Of a stretch of DNA of 12,796 bases, positions 1 to 7,092 are shown piece after piece. Location: the NCBI GenBank assembly GCA_009692395.1, contig SHZG01000044.1:1-12796 (forward strand). The letters run 5' to 3'. A program made the translations under genes and the position numbers. This DNA comes from Methylococcales bacterium (GTDB lineage: Bacteria; Pseudomonadota; Gammaproteobacteria; Methylococcales; Methylomonadaceae). The notes below the pieces were generated by a model that saw only the letters and a list, made by a program, of their open reading frames with translations, made no database searches and was not told the DNA's origin. Within the stretch, counting starts at the first letter, position 1, and each line of letters starts with the position of its first letter.

Positions 1-108
1 TTGCATTGCGTCCTGACTTGCCAATCTGGTTACTTTTACAGAATGGACAGGTGATTTCTTGGTAGCAGCTCATAAGGTCTTTTAGGTAAGTGTGATTTTA
101 TTCTGCCC

Positions 109-651
109 GTGATTTTAATCTATCATCACAGATTTAACCCACTACCCCCTATTGTTATGATTTTCTGCTGTGAAGAAGACGGCACTGCCACTGCGCCAAT
201 GAATGCGTTCTCAGTCGTGGATTGGATTCATAAACCCATTAGCCAGCGTCAATTGCAGCAAGCATTACACGCGGCTATTCATAACAACCGTCGCTCTAAG
301 GTGCTGCATATTGAAGACGATTTAGATGTTATTCAAGTGGTACAAACTATTCTAAAAAACGCGGCAGTTGACTACCGCTTTGCCACTACAATAGCGGATG
401 CCCGCCTTTTTCTTCAATCCCAAGCGTTTGACTTGGTTATCTTAGACTTAACGTTACCCGACGGTTCAGAGATTGATTTATTGAACGAACTAAAAGACCT
501 CTGCCCAGTCATGGTGTTTTCAGGTGATGATGTACATGACAGTCTCAGTCAACAGGTGGCTGCCGCGCTCACTAAATCAATGACCAACAACGACCAGTTA
601 TTAAGCACTATTCGCCGCGTGTTGAATAATACAGTAAAATCAGCCTATTAA
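109..651 (+). CDS. C-terminal receiver domains of a probable hybrid histidine kinase (fragment)
   Basis: The product begins inside one receiver domain: residues 1-57 hold its last strands and the KP motif (K42-P43). A full receiver follows at about 64-172. Its visible active site is the acidic pair E69/D70, phospho-acceptor D113 in LDLTLPDG, S138 and K156. This layout is typical of the tail of hybrid sensor kinases, so a kinase core and a complete first receiver should lie upstream. The same frame, however, is closed by stops at 52-54 and 73-75. The GTG at 109 has no convincing ribosome binding site, and the next in-frame ATG (157) falls inside the receiver core. The gene is therefore probably the 3' remnant of a broken or frameshifted kinase gene rather than an independent regulator. 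Bases 1-108 hold no confident gene. The receiver assignment is firm; the true start is not. Confidence 0.7.
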   Translation: MILIYHHRFNPLPPIVMIFCCEEDGTATAPMNAFSVVDWIHKPISQRQLQQALHAAIHNNRRSKVLHIEDDLDVIQVVQTILKNAAVDYRFATTIADARLFLQSQAFDLVILDLTLPDGSEIDLLNELKDLCPVMVFSGDDVHDSLSQQVAAALTKSMTNNDQLLSTIRRVLNNTVKSAY

Positions 652-677
652 TTTGCCCCCATTATTCGAGAAATAAA

Positions 678-1064
678 ATGACTACACTGAAGAGACTCAT
701 TTATGTTGAAGATGAAGCAGAGATTCGTGAAATTGCGTCGGTGGCATTAGAATTAGTCGGTGGTTATGACGTGCAGATTTATGGTTCTGGTGCAGAAGCC
801 ATCGCCAACGCGGTGGCTTTTAACCCACAGTTCATTATCTTAGATGTCATGATGCCCGACATGGATGGCCCGACTACCTTAGCTAACTTACGCACACGCC
901 CTGAATTAACCAGCACGCCTGTCGTTTTTATGACTGCTAAAGTTCAACCTAATGAAGTGACTGAGTTACTGGCATTGGGCGCGTTAGCGGTCATCGCAAA
1001 ACCCTTTGATCCGATGACATTGTCCAATCAGTTAAGTGACATTTGGGAACAGCGTAATGTTTAA
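678..1064 (+). CDS. Single-domain response regulator (CheY-like receiver)
   Basis: This 128-residue protein is one receiver domain with no output domain. All key positions are present: acidic pair E11/D12, phospho-acceptor D56 in ILDVMMPDMDG, T86 in FMTAK, and K108 in AKPF. Stand-alone receivers either dock on a partner when phosphorylated, as CheY does, or shuttle phosphate between a kinase and an Hpt domain. The next gene encodes an Hpt domain and the preceding one ends in hybrid-kinase receivers, so a phosphate-shuttle role in a local relay is a reasonable inference. The stop overlaps the next gene's ATG region by eight bases, which suggests translational coupling. The start follows a GAGAAA-type ribosome binding site about 26 bases after the upstream stop. 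Confidence 0.9.
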   Translation: MTTLKRLIYVEDEAEIREIASVALELVGGYDVQIYGSGAEAIANAVAFNPQFIILDVMMPDMDGPTTLANLRTRPELTSTPVVFMTAKVQPNEVTELLALGALAVIAKPFDPMTLSNQLSDIWEQRNV

Positions 1065-1824
1065 AAATACGGCAGATGTTGATGACCGCTTGCAACAATT
1101 ACGCGATGAGTTTGTTTTATCGCTGCCTAAACGGTTTGCCAATATGGATGTACTTTGGGCAACAGTGAAACAACAAGGCGTTACACCCAGTCATGAAACC
1201 GATGAATTATACCGTGCGGTACATACGCTGGCAGGTTCAGCAGGGACATTTGGGCAGCAGCGACTCGGCGACCTTGCGCGAATAATAGAGCAAAGCCTGC
1301 GTTGTCTGTTAGATAACAACGAAATAGTAACTCCCGCTATCCTTAGCACTATTGAAAATGATCTACTAACTCTGAAAAATTCAGTGCTTAGCAAACCAGT
1401 TGTTCATCAAAGCCCTAATACAACACCGACACATTATAGCAATAATTCAAACATTCATATTGCTTTGCTTGAAAATGATGACGTATTAACGAACATAATA
1501 GCAACGCAATTGGCAATTTATGGTTATCGTGTGCAGTGTTGTAGTAACGTGTCCGAGCTGACAACGGTGTTGATTAATCAAACAATTGCTGCGCTACGAA
1601 TAGATATAGAGCTGTCGGATGGTTCGCTCATCTCGCCTGCCTTAGCTGACAGTCTGCTGCCTTTACAGCAATACAATATTCCCCTCATTTTTATCTCCTC
1701 ACAAGATGATTGGGATGCCCGCTTAGCGGCGGTGCGCATTGGCGCAGTTGCGTATTTTAAAAAACCTGTCGATTGTAACGTCATCGCTAATCGCTTAAAC
1801 AATTTCATTAATACTAAACAGTAA
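1057..1824 (+). CDS. Hpt domain + degenerate receiver protein (N-terminal half of a split Hpt-REC-REC-GGDEF protein)
   Basis: With the ATG at 1057 as start the product has 255 residues. A GTG at 1036 is also in frame, but the ATG has GGGA just upstream and overlaps the preceding stop. Residues 1-110 form a histidine phosphotransfer domain, with phospho-acceptor H56 in the motif HTLAGSAGTFG. A linker of about 25 residues leads to a receiver domain (about 134-252). It keeps phospho-acceptor D183, an S in FISS and K236 in FKKPV, but the second acidic metal ligand is replaced by Asn (LLENDD), so phosphorylation may be weak. The reading frame continues past the TAA at 1822-1824, without another stop, straight into the receiver-GGDEF protein downstream. 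The two are therefore probably halves of one family protein. The likely role is to receive phosphate from the upstream kinase and control c-di-GMP synthesis. Confidence 0.8.
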   Translation: MFKNTADVDDRLQQLRDEFVLSLPKRFANMDVLWATVKQQGVTPSHETDELYRAVHTLAGSAGTFGQQRLGDLARIIEQSLRCLLDNNEIVTPAILSTIENDLLTLKNSVLSKPVVHQSPNTTPTHYSNNSNIHIALLENDDVLTNIIATQLAIYGYRVQCCSNVSELTTVLINQTIAALRIDIELSDGSLISPALADSLLPLQQYNIPLIFISSQDDWDARLAAVRIGAVAYFKKPVDCNVIANRLNNFINTKQ

Positions 1825-1836
1825 GAAAAAAAATGC

Positions 1837-2700
1837 ATGCTCATTATCGAAGATGACAGGGTATTGGCACAGCATTATGCTGAAGTCTTACGTCGAGCCG
1901 ATATGCTGGTTGAAGTTTTAGAGCAACCACCTGCCAATGTTATTCAAATCATTAGTCAATTACGCCCTGATTTAATACTCATGGACTTATATATGCCGAC
2001 TTGCACGGGTTTAGAAATGACCAGTGTTATTCGACAAATTGACGCCTATCAAGGTATTCCCATTGTGTTTCTATCGACTGAACCAGTGAAAGAAAAACAA
2101 CGCAGTGCTATGTTTCTCGGTGGCGATGATTTTTTGAAAAAGCCTATCAGTAACGACGATTTAGTGTATGCCGTTTCACACCGTGCTGATCGTTTTAAAG
2201 CCTTAAATGCACTCATGATACGCGACAGCTTAACTGGCTTATTGAATCATGCGACCCTAAAAAGTCAACTGGAGATCTTGCAAGCACTTGCTCAGCGTAA
2301 CAAATCCAACTTATGCTTTGTCATGCTTGATATTGATTTATTCAAAACCGTTAATGATCGCTACGGGCATCCTAAAGGTGATGATGTGATTTGTAGTCTC
2401 GCGCATTTATTAAAAAACCGTTTGCGGGCAAGTGATGTAATGGGTCGCTATGGCGGTGAAGAATTTGCGGTTATTTTGCCAGATACGGAACTGAGCAGCA
2501 CAGTTGCAATGATTGATGAATTACGCACCCACTTTGAAAAAATCACCCATTATCATGAGAGCGGGGATTTTAATACTACCTTTAGTGCGGGGATAGTGAC
2601 AGCACAGCAACATTTCTCTATGCAGGATTTACTAGATCAAGCCGATCAAGCACTGTATATCGCCAAACATCAAGGACGTAATCGTGTTGCAATGCTATGA
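1837..2700 (+). CDS. Receiver-GGDEF response regulator, diguanylate cyclase
   Basis: Residues 1-118 are a receiver domain with acidic pair E5/D6, phospho-acceptor D50 in LMDLYMPTCTG, S80 and K102. Residues 125-287 are a GGDEF domain, which condenses two GTP into cyclic di-GMP. The signature is GGEEF (206-210). The inhibitory RxxD site is intact (RASD, 197-200), exactly five residues upstream. Metal-binding D165 and N173 in the LDIDLFK...ND stretch are also present, so the enzyme looks active and product-inhibited. The protein starts directly on the first receiver strand (MLIIEDD) with no leader, and the frame runs on from the Hpt-receiver gene through a single TAA. This suggests the gene was once fused to it. 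An A8 run precedes the ATG and the ribosome binding site is weak. Its end overlaps the slt start. Confidence 0.9.
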   Translation: MLIIEDDRVLAQHYAEVLRRADMLVEVLEQPPANVIQIISQLRPDLILMDLYMPTCTGLEMTSVIRQIDAYQGIPIVFLSTEPVKEKQRSAMFLGGDDFLKKPISNDDLVYAVSHRADRFKALNALMIRDSLTGLLNHATLKSQLEILQALAQRNKSNLCFVMLDIDLFKTVNDRYGHPKGDDVICSLAHLLKNRLRASDVMGRYGGEEFAVILPDTELSSTVAMIDELRTHFEKITHYHESGDFNTTFSAGIVTAQQHFSMQDLLDQADQALYIAKHQGRNRVAML

Positions 2701-4619
2701 AGCCCTTTAAAAACACTAATTTATTACCCACTATGAAAGTAAAAAAAACAGCTAAGTCATTATTGTTAATCAGCTTAACGCTTTTACCTTGCGCAGTGTT
2801 GAGTAAACCCCTCGAACAACAACGAGCTGATTTTTTGCAGGCAGAACATGCATTAAAGCTAGGGAATGAAAGTGTATTTTTGCAACAAATGACGGAGCTA
2901 GTCGATTATCCGCTTTATCCTCAGTTACAGTATCAGTGGCTAAGGAATCATTTGCCTGATACTGACAAAATACAACTCTTTTTAACCACTTATTCAGGTA
3001 GTCGCTACGCGTCACTATTACGCGCTAAGTGGTTGGATTATCTAGCCAGCCAACAACGCTGGCAGGAATTTATACAAAACTACCAAGCCAGTGATAATAC
3101 CGCGCTAGCGTGTCAGTTCCAGTGGGCAAGTTATCAAACAGGTAATAGCCCACAGGCATTAAATGAAGCTAAACGTTTGTGGGCAATGGGTGAGAGCTTG
3201 CCCAGCGAATGCAATCCGCTGTTATCAGCTTTATTGGTTTCGCCAGTGATGACACCTGAGCTAATCTGGCAACGCTTTGAGTTAGCCTTAGAAAAAGATA
3301 ATGTCAGTTTAGCGACTCATATTAAAAGTTTAATGGCTAAAACCGATCAAACTCTGGCAAATAATTGGTTACAAATACACAAGAATCCTAGCCTTATTAC
3401 GCAAAATAATTTAATAGGACGGATGTTTGCTCACGGTGTACTGAGATTGTCTAAATCGAATCTGGATACCGCCATTACCGCTTGGGATAATAATAAAGCC
3501 AGCGTAGACAATGAAACCGCGCAACAAGTGGAACGCGGTCTTGGCTTAGCTTTGGCGCATAAACGCGATACTCGCGCCTTCGACCGCTTAAATGGGGTAC
3601 TCAATCCAAATGAGGACGTTAGAGAATGGAAAATTAGAGCCGCGTTGTTGGAACAAAACTGGCAACACATCAGTAGTGCGTTGGCAGGTTTGACTACTCA
3701 ACAACAACAACAGCCCAAATGGCAATATTGGCAAGCACGCGCATTGGCTGAAACAGGCAATGCCCCGCAAGCACAAATCGTGTTCAATAAACTGGCATTA
3801 GACCGTAGTTTTTATGGTTTTCTAGCCGCTGATATTGTTAATCAACCTTATCAAGCCACCGATAAGCCCGTTTTTTTAGCGGGCAATGAATTGGATTTAT
3901 TAGCCAATGAAGATGATTTTAAAGTGGCGCAAGAATTGAGTTTTTTACACCGTGATGTAGAAGCTAAACGGCAATGGTCGTTTGCAGTGAAAAAATTACC
4001 CAAAGAACGTATCGCCGTCGCGGCTAAATTAGCGCAAAGTTGGCACTGGGATCAAATTGCGATTGTGACGCTGGTGCAAGCCGATTATTGGGATGATTTA
4101 GCGTTACGTTTTCCTGTCACATACACCGACCAAGTACACAGCAATGCCAGTCTGCAACACCTGGACCCCGCTCTGGTGTTTGGTTTAATGCGGCAAGAAA
4201 GTATGCTAGATAAAGATGCACAATCACCTGTCGGAGCGCGTGGCTTAATGCAGATTATGCCCGAAACAGGACAACAAATTGCCCGCAAAATGAATGAGCC
4301 GTGGCAATCGGCGAGTAGTTTATTTAATCCCGATACCAATATACGCTACGGTACTTTTTACTATAAGCAGATGGTGAATCGCTTTAATGGTAATTTTGCC
4401 TTAGCCGCCGCCGCGTATAATGCAGGCCCGCACCGTGTCGATCAATGGCTGCCTCGCGGACAATGGATGCCTGCGGATATATGGATAGAGACGATTCCTT
4501 TCAAAGAAACGCGAAAATATGTCACCTCCGTGCTGTCCTACGCCATGATTTATTCGCAACGTTTACAAAGTAACGCGCTAAAAATCAAAAATTTACTGCC
4601 CGATGTGCAATCTAGCTAA
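2697..4619 (+). CDS. slt: Soluble lytic murein transglycosylase (Slt70-type)
   Basis: The enzyme cleaves the MurNAc-GlcNAc bond of peptidoglycan in the periplasm, forming 1,6-anhydro-MurNAc ends. The 640-residue length matches Slt70. An N-terminal hydrophobic stretch (about 20-36) fits a Sec signal peptide. A long alpha-superhelical region follows (about 40-470). The lysozyme-like catalytic domain starts near 485, with catalytic E501 in RQES, the motif GARGLMQIMP (513-522) and AYNAGP (573-578). The ATG at 2697 overlaps the cyclase TGA (ATGA), implying coupled translation with the signalling genes. An in-frame ATG at 2733 (residue 13) would give a more standard signal peptide starting MKVKK and is a realistic alternative. 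No lipobox is seen: the Cys at 32 follows a Pro. Confidence 0.93.
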   Translation: MKPFKNTNLLPTMKVKKTAKSLLLISLTLLPCAVLSKPLEQQRADFLQAEHALKLGNESVFLQQMTELVDYPLYPQLQYQWLRNHLPDTDKIQLFLTTYSGSRYASLLRAKWLDYLASQQRWQEFIQNYQASDNTALACQFQWASYQTGNSPQALNEAKRLWAMGESLPSECNPLLSALLVSPVMTPELIWQRFELALEKDNVSLATHIKSLMAKTDQTLANNWLQIHKNPSLITQNNLIGRMFAHGVLRLSKSNLDTAITAWDNNKASVDNETAQQVERGLGLALAHKRDTRAFDRLNGVLNPNEDVREWKIRAALLEQNWQHISSALAGLTTQQQQQPKWQYWQARALAETGNAPQAQIVFNKLALDRSFYGFLAADIVNQPYQATDKPVFLAGNELDLLANEDDFKVAQELSFLHRDVEAKRQWSFAVKKLPKERIAVAAKLAQSWHWDQIAIVTLVQADYWDDLALRFPVTYTDQVHSNASLQHLDPALVFGLMRQESMLDKDAQSPVGARGLMQIMPETGQQIARKMNEPWQSASSLFNPDTNIRYGTFYYKQMVNRFNGNFALAAAAYNAGPHRVDQWLPRGQWMPADIWIETIPFKETRKYVTSVLSYAMIYSQRLQSNALKIKNLLPDVQSS

Positions 4620-4665
4620 AAATTGAGCTGATTTTTTTCAGTGTCTGTAAGATAATACCGAGTTC

Positions 4666-4671
4666 TATAAT
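4666..4671 (+). promoter_or_regulatory. Possible -10 box (TATAAT) ahead of fabA
   Basis: A perfect TATAAT lies 29 bases upstream of the fabA start codon in the 81-base gap after slt. No good -35 hexamer stands at the expected 16-18 base distance, so an activator-dependent or weak promoter is possible. The gap is AT-rich, which raises the odds of a chance match. Confidence 0.35.
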
Positions 4672-4700
4672 AAGAATAATAACTAAGGGTTACAAAGAGT

Positions 4701-5216
4701 ATGGAGAAACAGCATAGTTTTACGCGCGAAGAATTATTGAAGTCTGGTAGGGGGGAGTTATACGGGCCGAAAAACGCGCAATTACCGCTACCCAATATGC
4801 TAATGATGGATAGAATTACCCTGATTACCGATGAAGGCGGTACTTATGGTAAGGGTGAAATTATTGCTGAATTGGATATTACCCCCGATTTATGGTTTTT
4901 TGATTGCCATTTTCAAGGCGACCCTGTCATGCCAGGTTGTTTAGGCTTGGATGCCATGTGGCAGATTGTCGGTTTTTATTTATGCTGGATGGGTGGGCCG
5001 GGCAAAGGTCGGGCATTAGGTGTGGGTGAAGTGAAATTTACTGGGCAAGTATTACCTACTGCTAAAAAAGTCACCTACCGCGTTAATTTAAAACGTCTCA
5101 TCATGCGCAAACTAGTCATGGGTATTGCCGATGCCACGATGGAAGTCGATGGCAAAGTAATTTATGAAGCAACGGATTTGCGCGTGGGTTTATTTACATC
5201 TACAGCTGATTTTTGA
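4701..5216 (+). CDS. fabA: 3-hydroxydecanoyl-ACP dehydratase/isomerase FabA
   Basis: FabA dehydrates beta-hydroxydecanoyl-ACP and isomerises trans-2- to cis-3-decenoyl-ACP, the branch point that introduces the double bond in anaerobic unsaturated fatty acid synthesis. It acts in the cytosol as a hot-dog-fold dimer. The 171-residue length is the usual one. The catalytic histidine is H70 in FFDCHFQGDPVMPG, and the partner aspartate is D84 in GCLGLDAMWQ. The C-terminal end (YEATDLRVGLF) is typical of the family. An AAAGAG sequence precedes the ATG. fabB follows after ten bases, the standard gammaproteobacterial pairing, so the two are almost certainly one operon. The distinction from FabZ rests on length and on the motif around D84. 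Confidence 0.97.
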   Translation: MEKQHSFTREELLKSGRGELYGPKNAQLPLPNMLMMDRITLITDEGGTYGKGEIIAELDITPDLWFFDCHFQGDPVMPGCLGLDAMWQIVGFYLCWMGGPGKGRALGVGEVKFTGQVLPTAKKVTYRVNLKRLIMRKLVMGIADATMEVDGKVIYEATDLRVGLFTSTADF

Positions 5217-5221
5217 GGGGG
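5215..5221 (+). promoter_or_regulatory. Ribosome binding site of fabB (GAGGGGG)
   Basis: GAGGGGG overlaps the fabA stop codon and lies five bases before the ATG at 5227. It fixes the fabB start there rather than at the longer in-frame opening at 5164, which lies inside fabA. Confidence 0.8.
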
Positions 5222-5226
5222 AATCA

Positions 5227-6447
5227 ATGAAAAGAGTGGTGGTCACAGGTTTAGGCATTGTTTCTAGCATAGGCAATAATCGCGATGAAGTGGTTGATGC
5301 CTTAAAACAAGGACGCTCAGGCATTAGTTTTGCCGAAGATTACGCTGAATTAGGCTTTCGTAGTCAAGTACGCGGCGCAATCCATATTGATTTAGATAGC
5401 TTTATCGACCGTAAAATCAAACGTTTTATGGGTGATGGCGCGGCATTCAATTACATTGCCATGCAGCAAGCGATTACTGATTCTGGTTTAGAAGATGCCG
5501 ATATTTCTAATTTCAGAACGGGCTTAGTCATGGGTTCAGGTGGGCCTTCCACATCCAACATCGTTGAAGCGGCAGACATTTTACGTTCAAAAGGCGTTAA
5601 AAAAGTCGGACCTTACATGGTGCCGCGCACTATGTCCAGCACCAATACCGCGTGCTTAGCCACCCCGTTTAAAATTAAAGGCGTGAATTATTCCATTACC
5701 TCAGCGTGTGCCACCAGTGCGCATTGTATCGGTCATGCAATGGAACTCATACAAATGGGCAAGCAAGACGTGGTTTTTGCAGGCGGCGGTGAAGAAGAAC
5801 ATTGGTCTCTGTCGGTATTATTCGATGCAATGGGTGCAATGTCATCTAAATACAACGACGCGCCCACCACAGCCTCCAGAGCTTATGATGAAACCCGCGA
5901 CGGCTTTGTGATTTCAGGCGGTGGCGGTGTCTTAGTCCTTGAAGAACTGGAACACGCGATTGCTCGCGGCGCGAAAATCTACGCGGAACTCACAGGTTAC
6001 GGCGCGACTTCTGACGGTTACGACATGGTACAGCCCTCAGGTGAAGGCGCGGTACGTTGTATGCAGCAAGCAATGGCAACCGTGAATGGGTCAATTGATT
6101 ACATTAATGCACATGGCACGAGTACCCCAGTCGGCGATACCAAAGAATTACAAGCCTTGCGCACTGTGTTTGGTGATGGCAATGTACCTTGGGTCAGCTC
6201 AACCAAATCATTAACAGGTCACGCCTTAGGCGCGGCAGGTGTCAACGAAGCGATTTATTCGTTGTTAATGATGGAAGAAAACTTCCTCAGTGCCTCAGCC
6301 AACATCACCCAACTAGACGCAGGCGCGGCAGGCATTCCCATCGTCCGCGAACGTCAAGACAACGTAACCCTCAACACCATCATGTCCAATAGCTTTGGTT
6401 TCGGTGGCACGAATGCCACGCTAATATTCCAACGTTATAACGGTTAA
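5227..6447 (+). CDS. fabB: 3-oxoacyl-ACP synthase I FabB
   Basis: FabB elongates acyl-ACP by decarboxylative Claisen condensation with malonyl-ACP. It is needed to extend the cis-3-decenoyl-ACP made by FabA. The product is 406 residues, the same as the E. coli enzyme. The Cys-His-His triad is visible: C161 in SACATSAHC, H296 in NAHGTST and H332 in LTGHALGAAG. The C-terminal glycine-rich GFGGTNA loop is also present. The start at 5227 is supported by the strong GAGGGGG site and by the family N-terminus MKRVVVTGLG. It is cotranscribed with fabA. An 11-bp-stem hairpin begins 11 bases after the stop and may terminate or stabilise the transcript. Confidence 0.97.
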   Translation: MKRVVVTGLGIVSSIGNNRDEVVDALKQGRSGISFAEDYAELGFRSQVRGAIHIDLDSFIDRKIKRFMGDGAAFNYIAMQQAITDSGLEDADISNFRTGLVMGSGGPSTSNIVEAADILRSKGVKKVGPYMVPRTMSSTNTACLATPFKIKGVNYSITSACATSAHCIGHAMELIQMGKQDVVFAGGGEEEHWSLSVLFDAMGAMSSKYNDAPTTASRAYDETRDGFVISGGGGVLVLEELEHAIARGAKIYAELTGYGATSDGYDMVQPSGEGAVRCMQQAMATVNGSIDYINAHGTSTPVGDTKELQALRTVFGDGNVPWVSSTKSLTGHALGAAGVNEAIYSLLMMEENFLSASANITQLDAGAAGIPIVRERQDNVTLNTIMSNSFGFGGTNATLIFQRYNG

Positions 6448-6454
6448 TGCTCTC

Positions 6455-6487
6455 GTAGGTTGGGTTGCCGCTTTTGGCAACCCAACA
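6455..6487. repeat. Dispersed hairpin repeat, single-hairpin copy
   Basis: GTAGGTTGGGTTGCC, a six-base loop and GGCAACCCAAC form a perfect 11-bp stem (6459-6469 with 6476-6486). Nearly the same hairpin occurs at 11692-11720 between rnd and bcp. It lies between fabB and the toxin-antitoxin pair and resembles REP-type intergenic repeats. It might act as a terminator, though no T tract follows. Confidence 0.75.
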
Positions 6488-6507
6488 AACACAACTGGAT
6501 TTTTATC

Positions 6508-6726
6508 ATGACGCAATTACTTGAAAAAGCCTTTTCAGAAGCCTCTACATTGCCCGAAATTCAGCAAAATATATTAGCAAGATGGATTATTGATGAGCTG
6601 TTAGCAGAAAAAAAATGGGATGTGCTTTTTTCTGAAACAGAAGATGAGCTAGCCGCCTTAGCTGATGAAGCGTTCAGTGAATATGAACAAGGTAAAACCC
6701 AAATTTTAAATTTGGATAACGTGTGA
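6508..6726 (+). CDS. Antitoxin-like small acidic protein of a type II toxin-antitoxin pair
   Basis: This 72-residue protein is acidic and largely helical by composition (LPEIQQNILARWIIDELLAE, then EDELAALADEAFSEYEQGKT). No DNA-binding motif is obvious. Its end overlaps the next start as GTGA, and the next gene is a RelE/ParE-fold toxin. Tight 5' placement before such a toxin is the classic antitoxin position. Small proteins of this kind neutralise the toxin by wrapping its active face and usually repress their own operon. The ATG at 6508 is preferred over the longer in-frame opening at 6460, because the latter would translate the hairpin repeat. The function is assigned by context and general resemblance to antitoxins paired with this toxin type, not by a decisive motif. 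Confidence 0.75.
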   Translation: MTQLLEKAFSEASTLPEIQQNILARWIIDELLAEKKWDVLFSETEDELAALADEAFSEYEQGKTQILNLDNV

Positions 6727-6992
6727 TTTCACGCACAACTGAAAAATTCAGAGTGTTATTTGTTCTTTTGCCTGAGACTATTAAAGCGCAAGCAAAAGAA
6801 GCCTATCAGCAGTTCAAAAAAGACCCTTACCATCCACGCCTACATTTTAAGCACGTTCATTCCAATAAACCCATTTATTCCGTCAGAGTGAATATGGAGT
6901 ACCGTGCAGTTGGCGTAATAAAAGATAATAAAATTGTTTGGTTCTGGATTGGCTCTCATAATGTGTATGATAAATTGCTTAGAAAGCTATAA
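6723..6992 (+). CDS. RelE/ParE-family toxin
   Basis: The 89-residue basic protein fits the RelE/ParE fold: an N-terminal helical hairpin (LPETIKAQAKEAYQQFKKDP), then a beta-sheet core ending in YRAVGVIKDNKIVWFWIGSHNVYDKLL. The YRA(V/I)G...WFWIG.H..YD pattern is common to RelE-type ribosome-dependent mRNA interferases and their relatives. The GTG start overlaps the antitoxin stop by four bases, so translation is coupled and antitoxin is made first. Whether it cuts mRNA on the ribosome (RelE-like) or poisons gyrase (ParE-like) cannot be decided from sequence. The length is normal and no disruption is seen. Confidence 0.85.
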   Translation: MISRTTEKFRVLFVLLPETIKAQAKEAYQQFKKDPYHPRLHFKHVHSNKPIYSVRVNMEYRAVGVIKDNKIVWFWIGSHNVYDKLLRKL

Positions 6993-7060
6993 ACCATTTT
7001 ATAATCGCGTAGCAAAATTCCGTTAATGCTGGGTTTCTCTGTCTTTCTATCTAGCCTATG

Positions 7061-7069
7061 TGCTATACA
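7061..7069 (+). promoter_or_regulatory. Possible extended -10 promoter of the HD gene
   Basis: TGCTATACA fits the TGn + TATAAT extended -10 pattern and lies 23 bases before the ATG of the HD-like gene. No convincing -35 box is seen. The placement leaves a short leader carrying the AAGGAG site. Confidence 0.35.
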
Positions 7070-7081
7070 CTTTTGCATGAT

Positions 7082-7087
7082 AAGGAG
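7082..7087 (+). promoter_or_regulatory. Strong ribosome binding site of the HD gene
   Basis: AAGGAG lies five bases before the ATG at 7093. It fixes the start and suggests efficient translation, unlike most starts in this window, which have weak sites. Confidence 0.75.
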
Positions 7088-7092
7088 CTTAT

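Noticed and set aside
3..65. Frame-3 segment reading ALRPDLPIWLL as its own gene end
   Set aside because: It is too short to assign; it resembles a receiver strand but could be chance, so it is mentioned only as a hint for a broken kinase gene.
4628..4641. CTGA...TCAG around a T run after slt as a terminator
   Set aside because: The stem is only four base pairs and the T run is in the loop rather than after it.
5164..5226. Longer in-frame start for fabB
   Set aside because: It would code through the fabA end and add 21 residues absent from the family; the GAGGGGG site and the MKRVVVTGLG start point to 5227.
6460..6507. Longer start for the antitoxin-like gene
   Set aside because: The extra residues would be translated from the hairpin repeat; the ATG at 6508 begins the plausible protein.
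7000..7005. TATAAT as a promoter for the HD gene
   Set aside because: The nearest -35-like TTGCTT is 19 bases away and lies in the toxin gene; the AT-rich context makes chance likely, and the extended -10 at 7061 is better placed.
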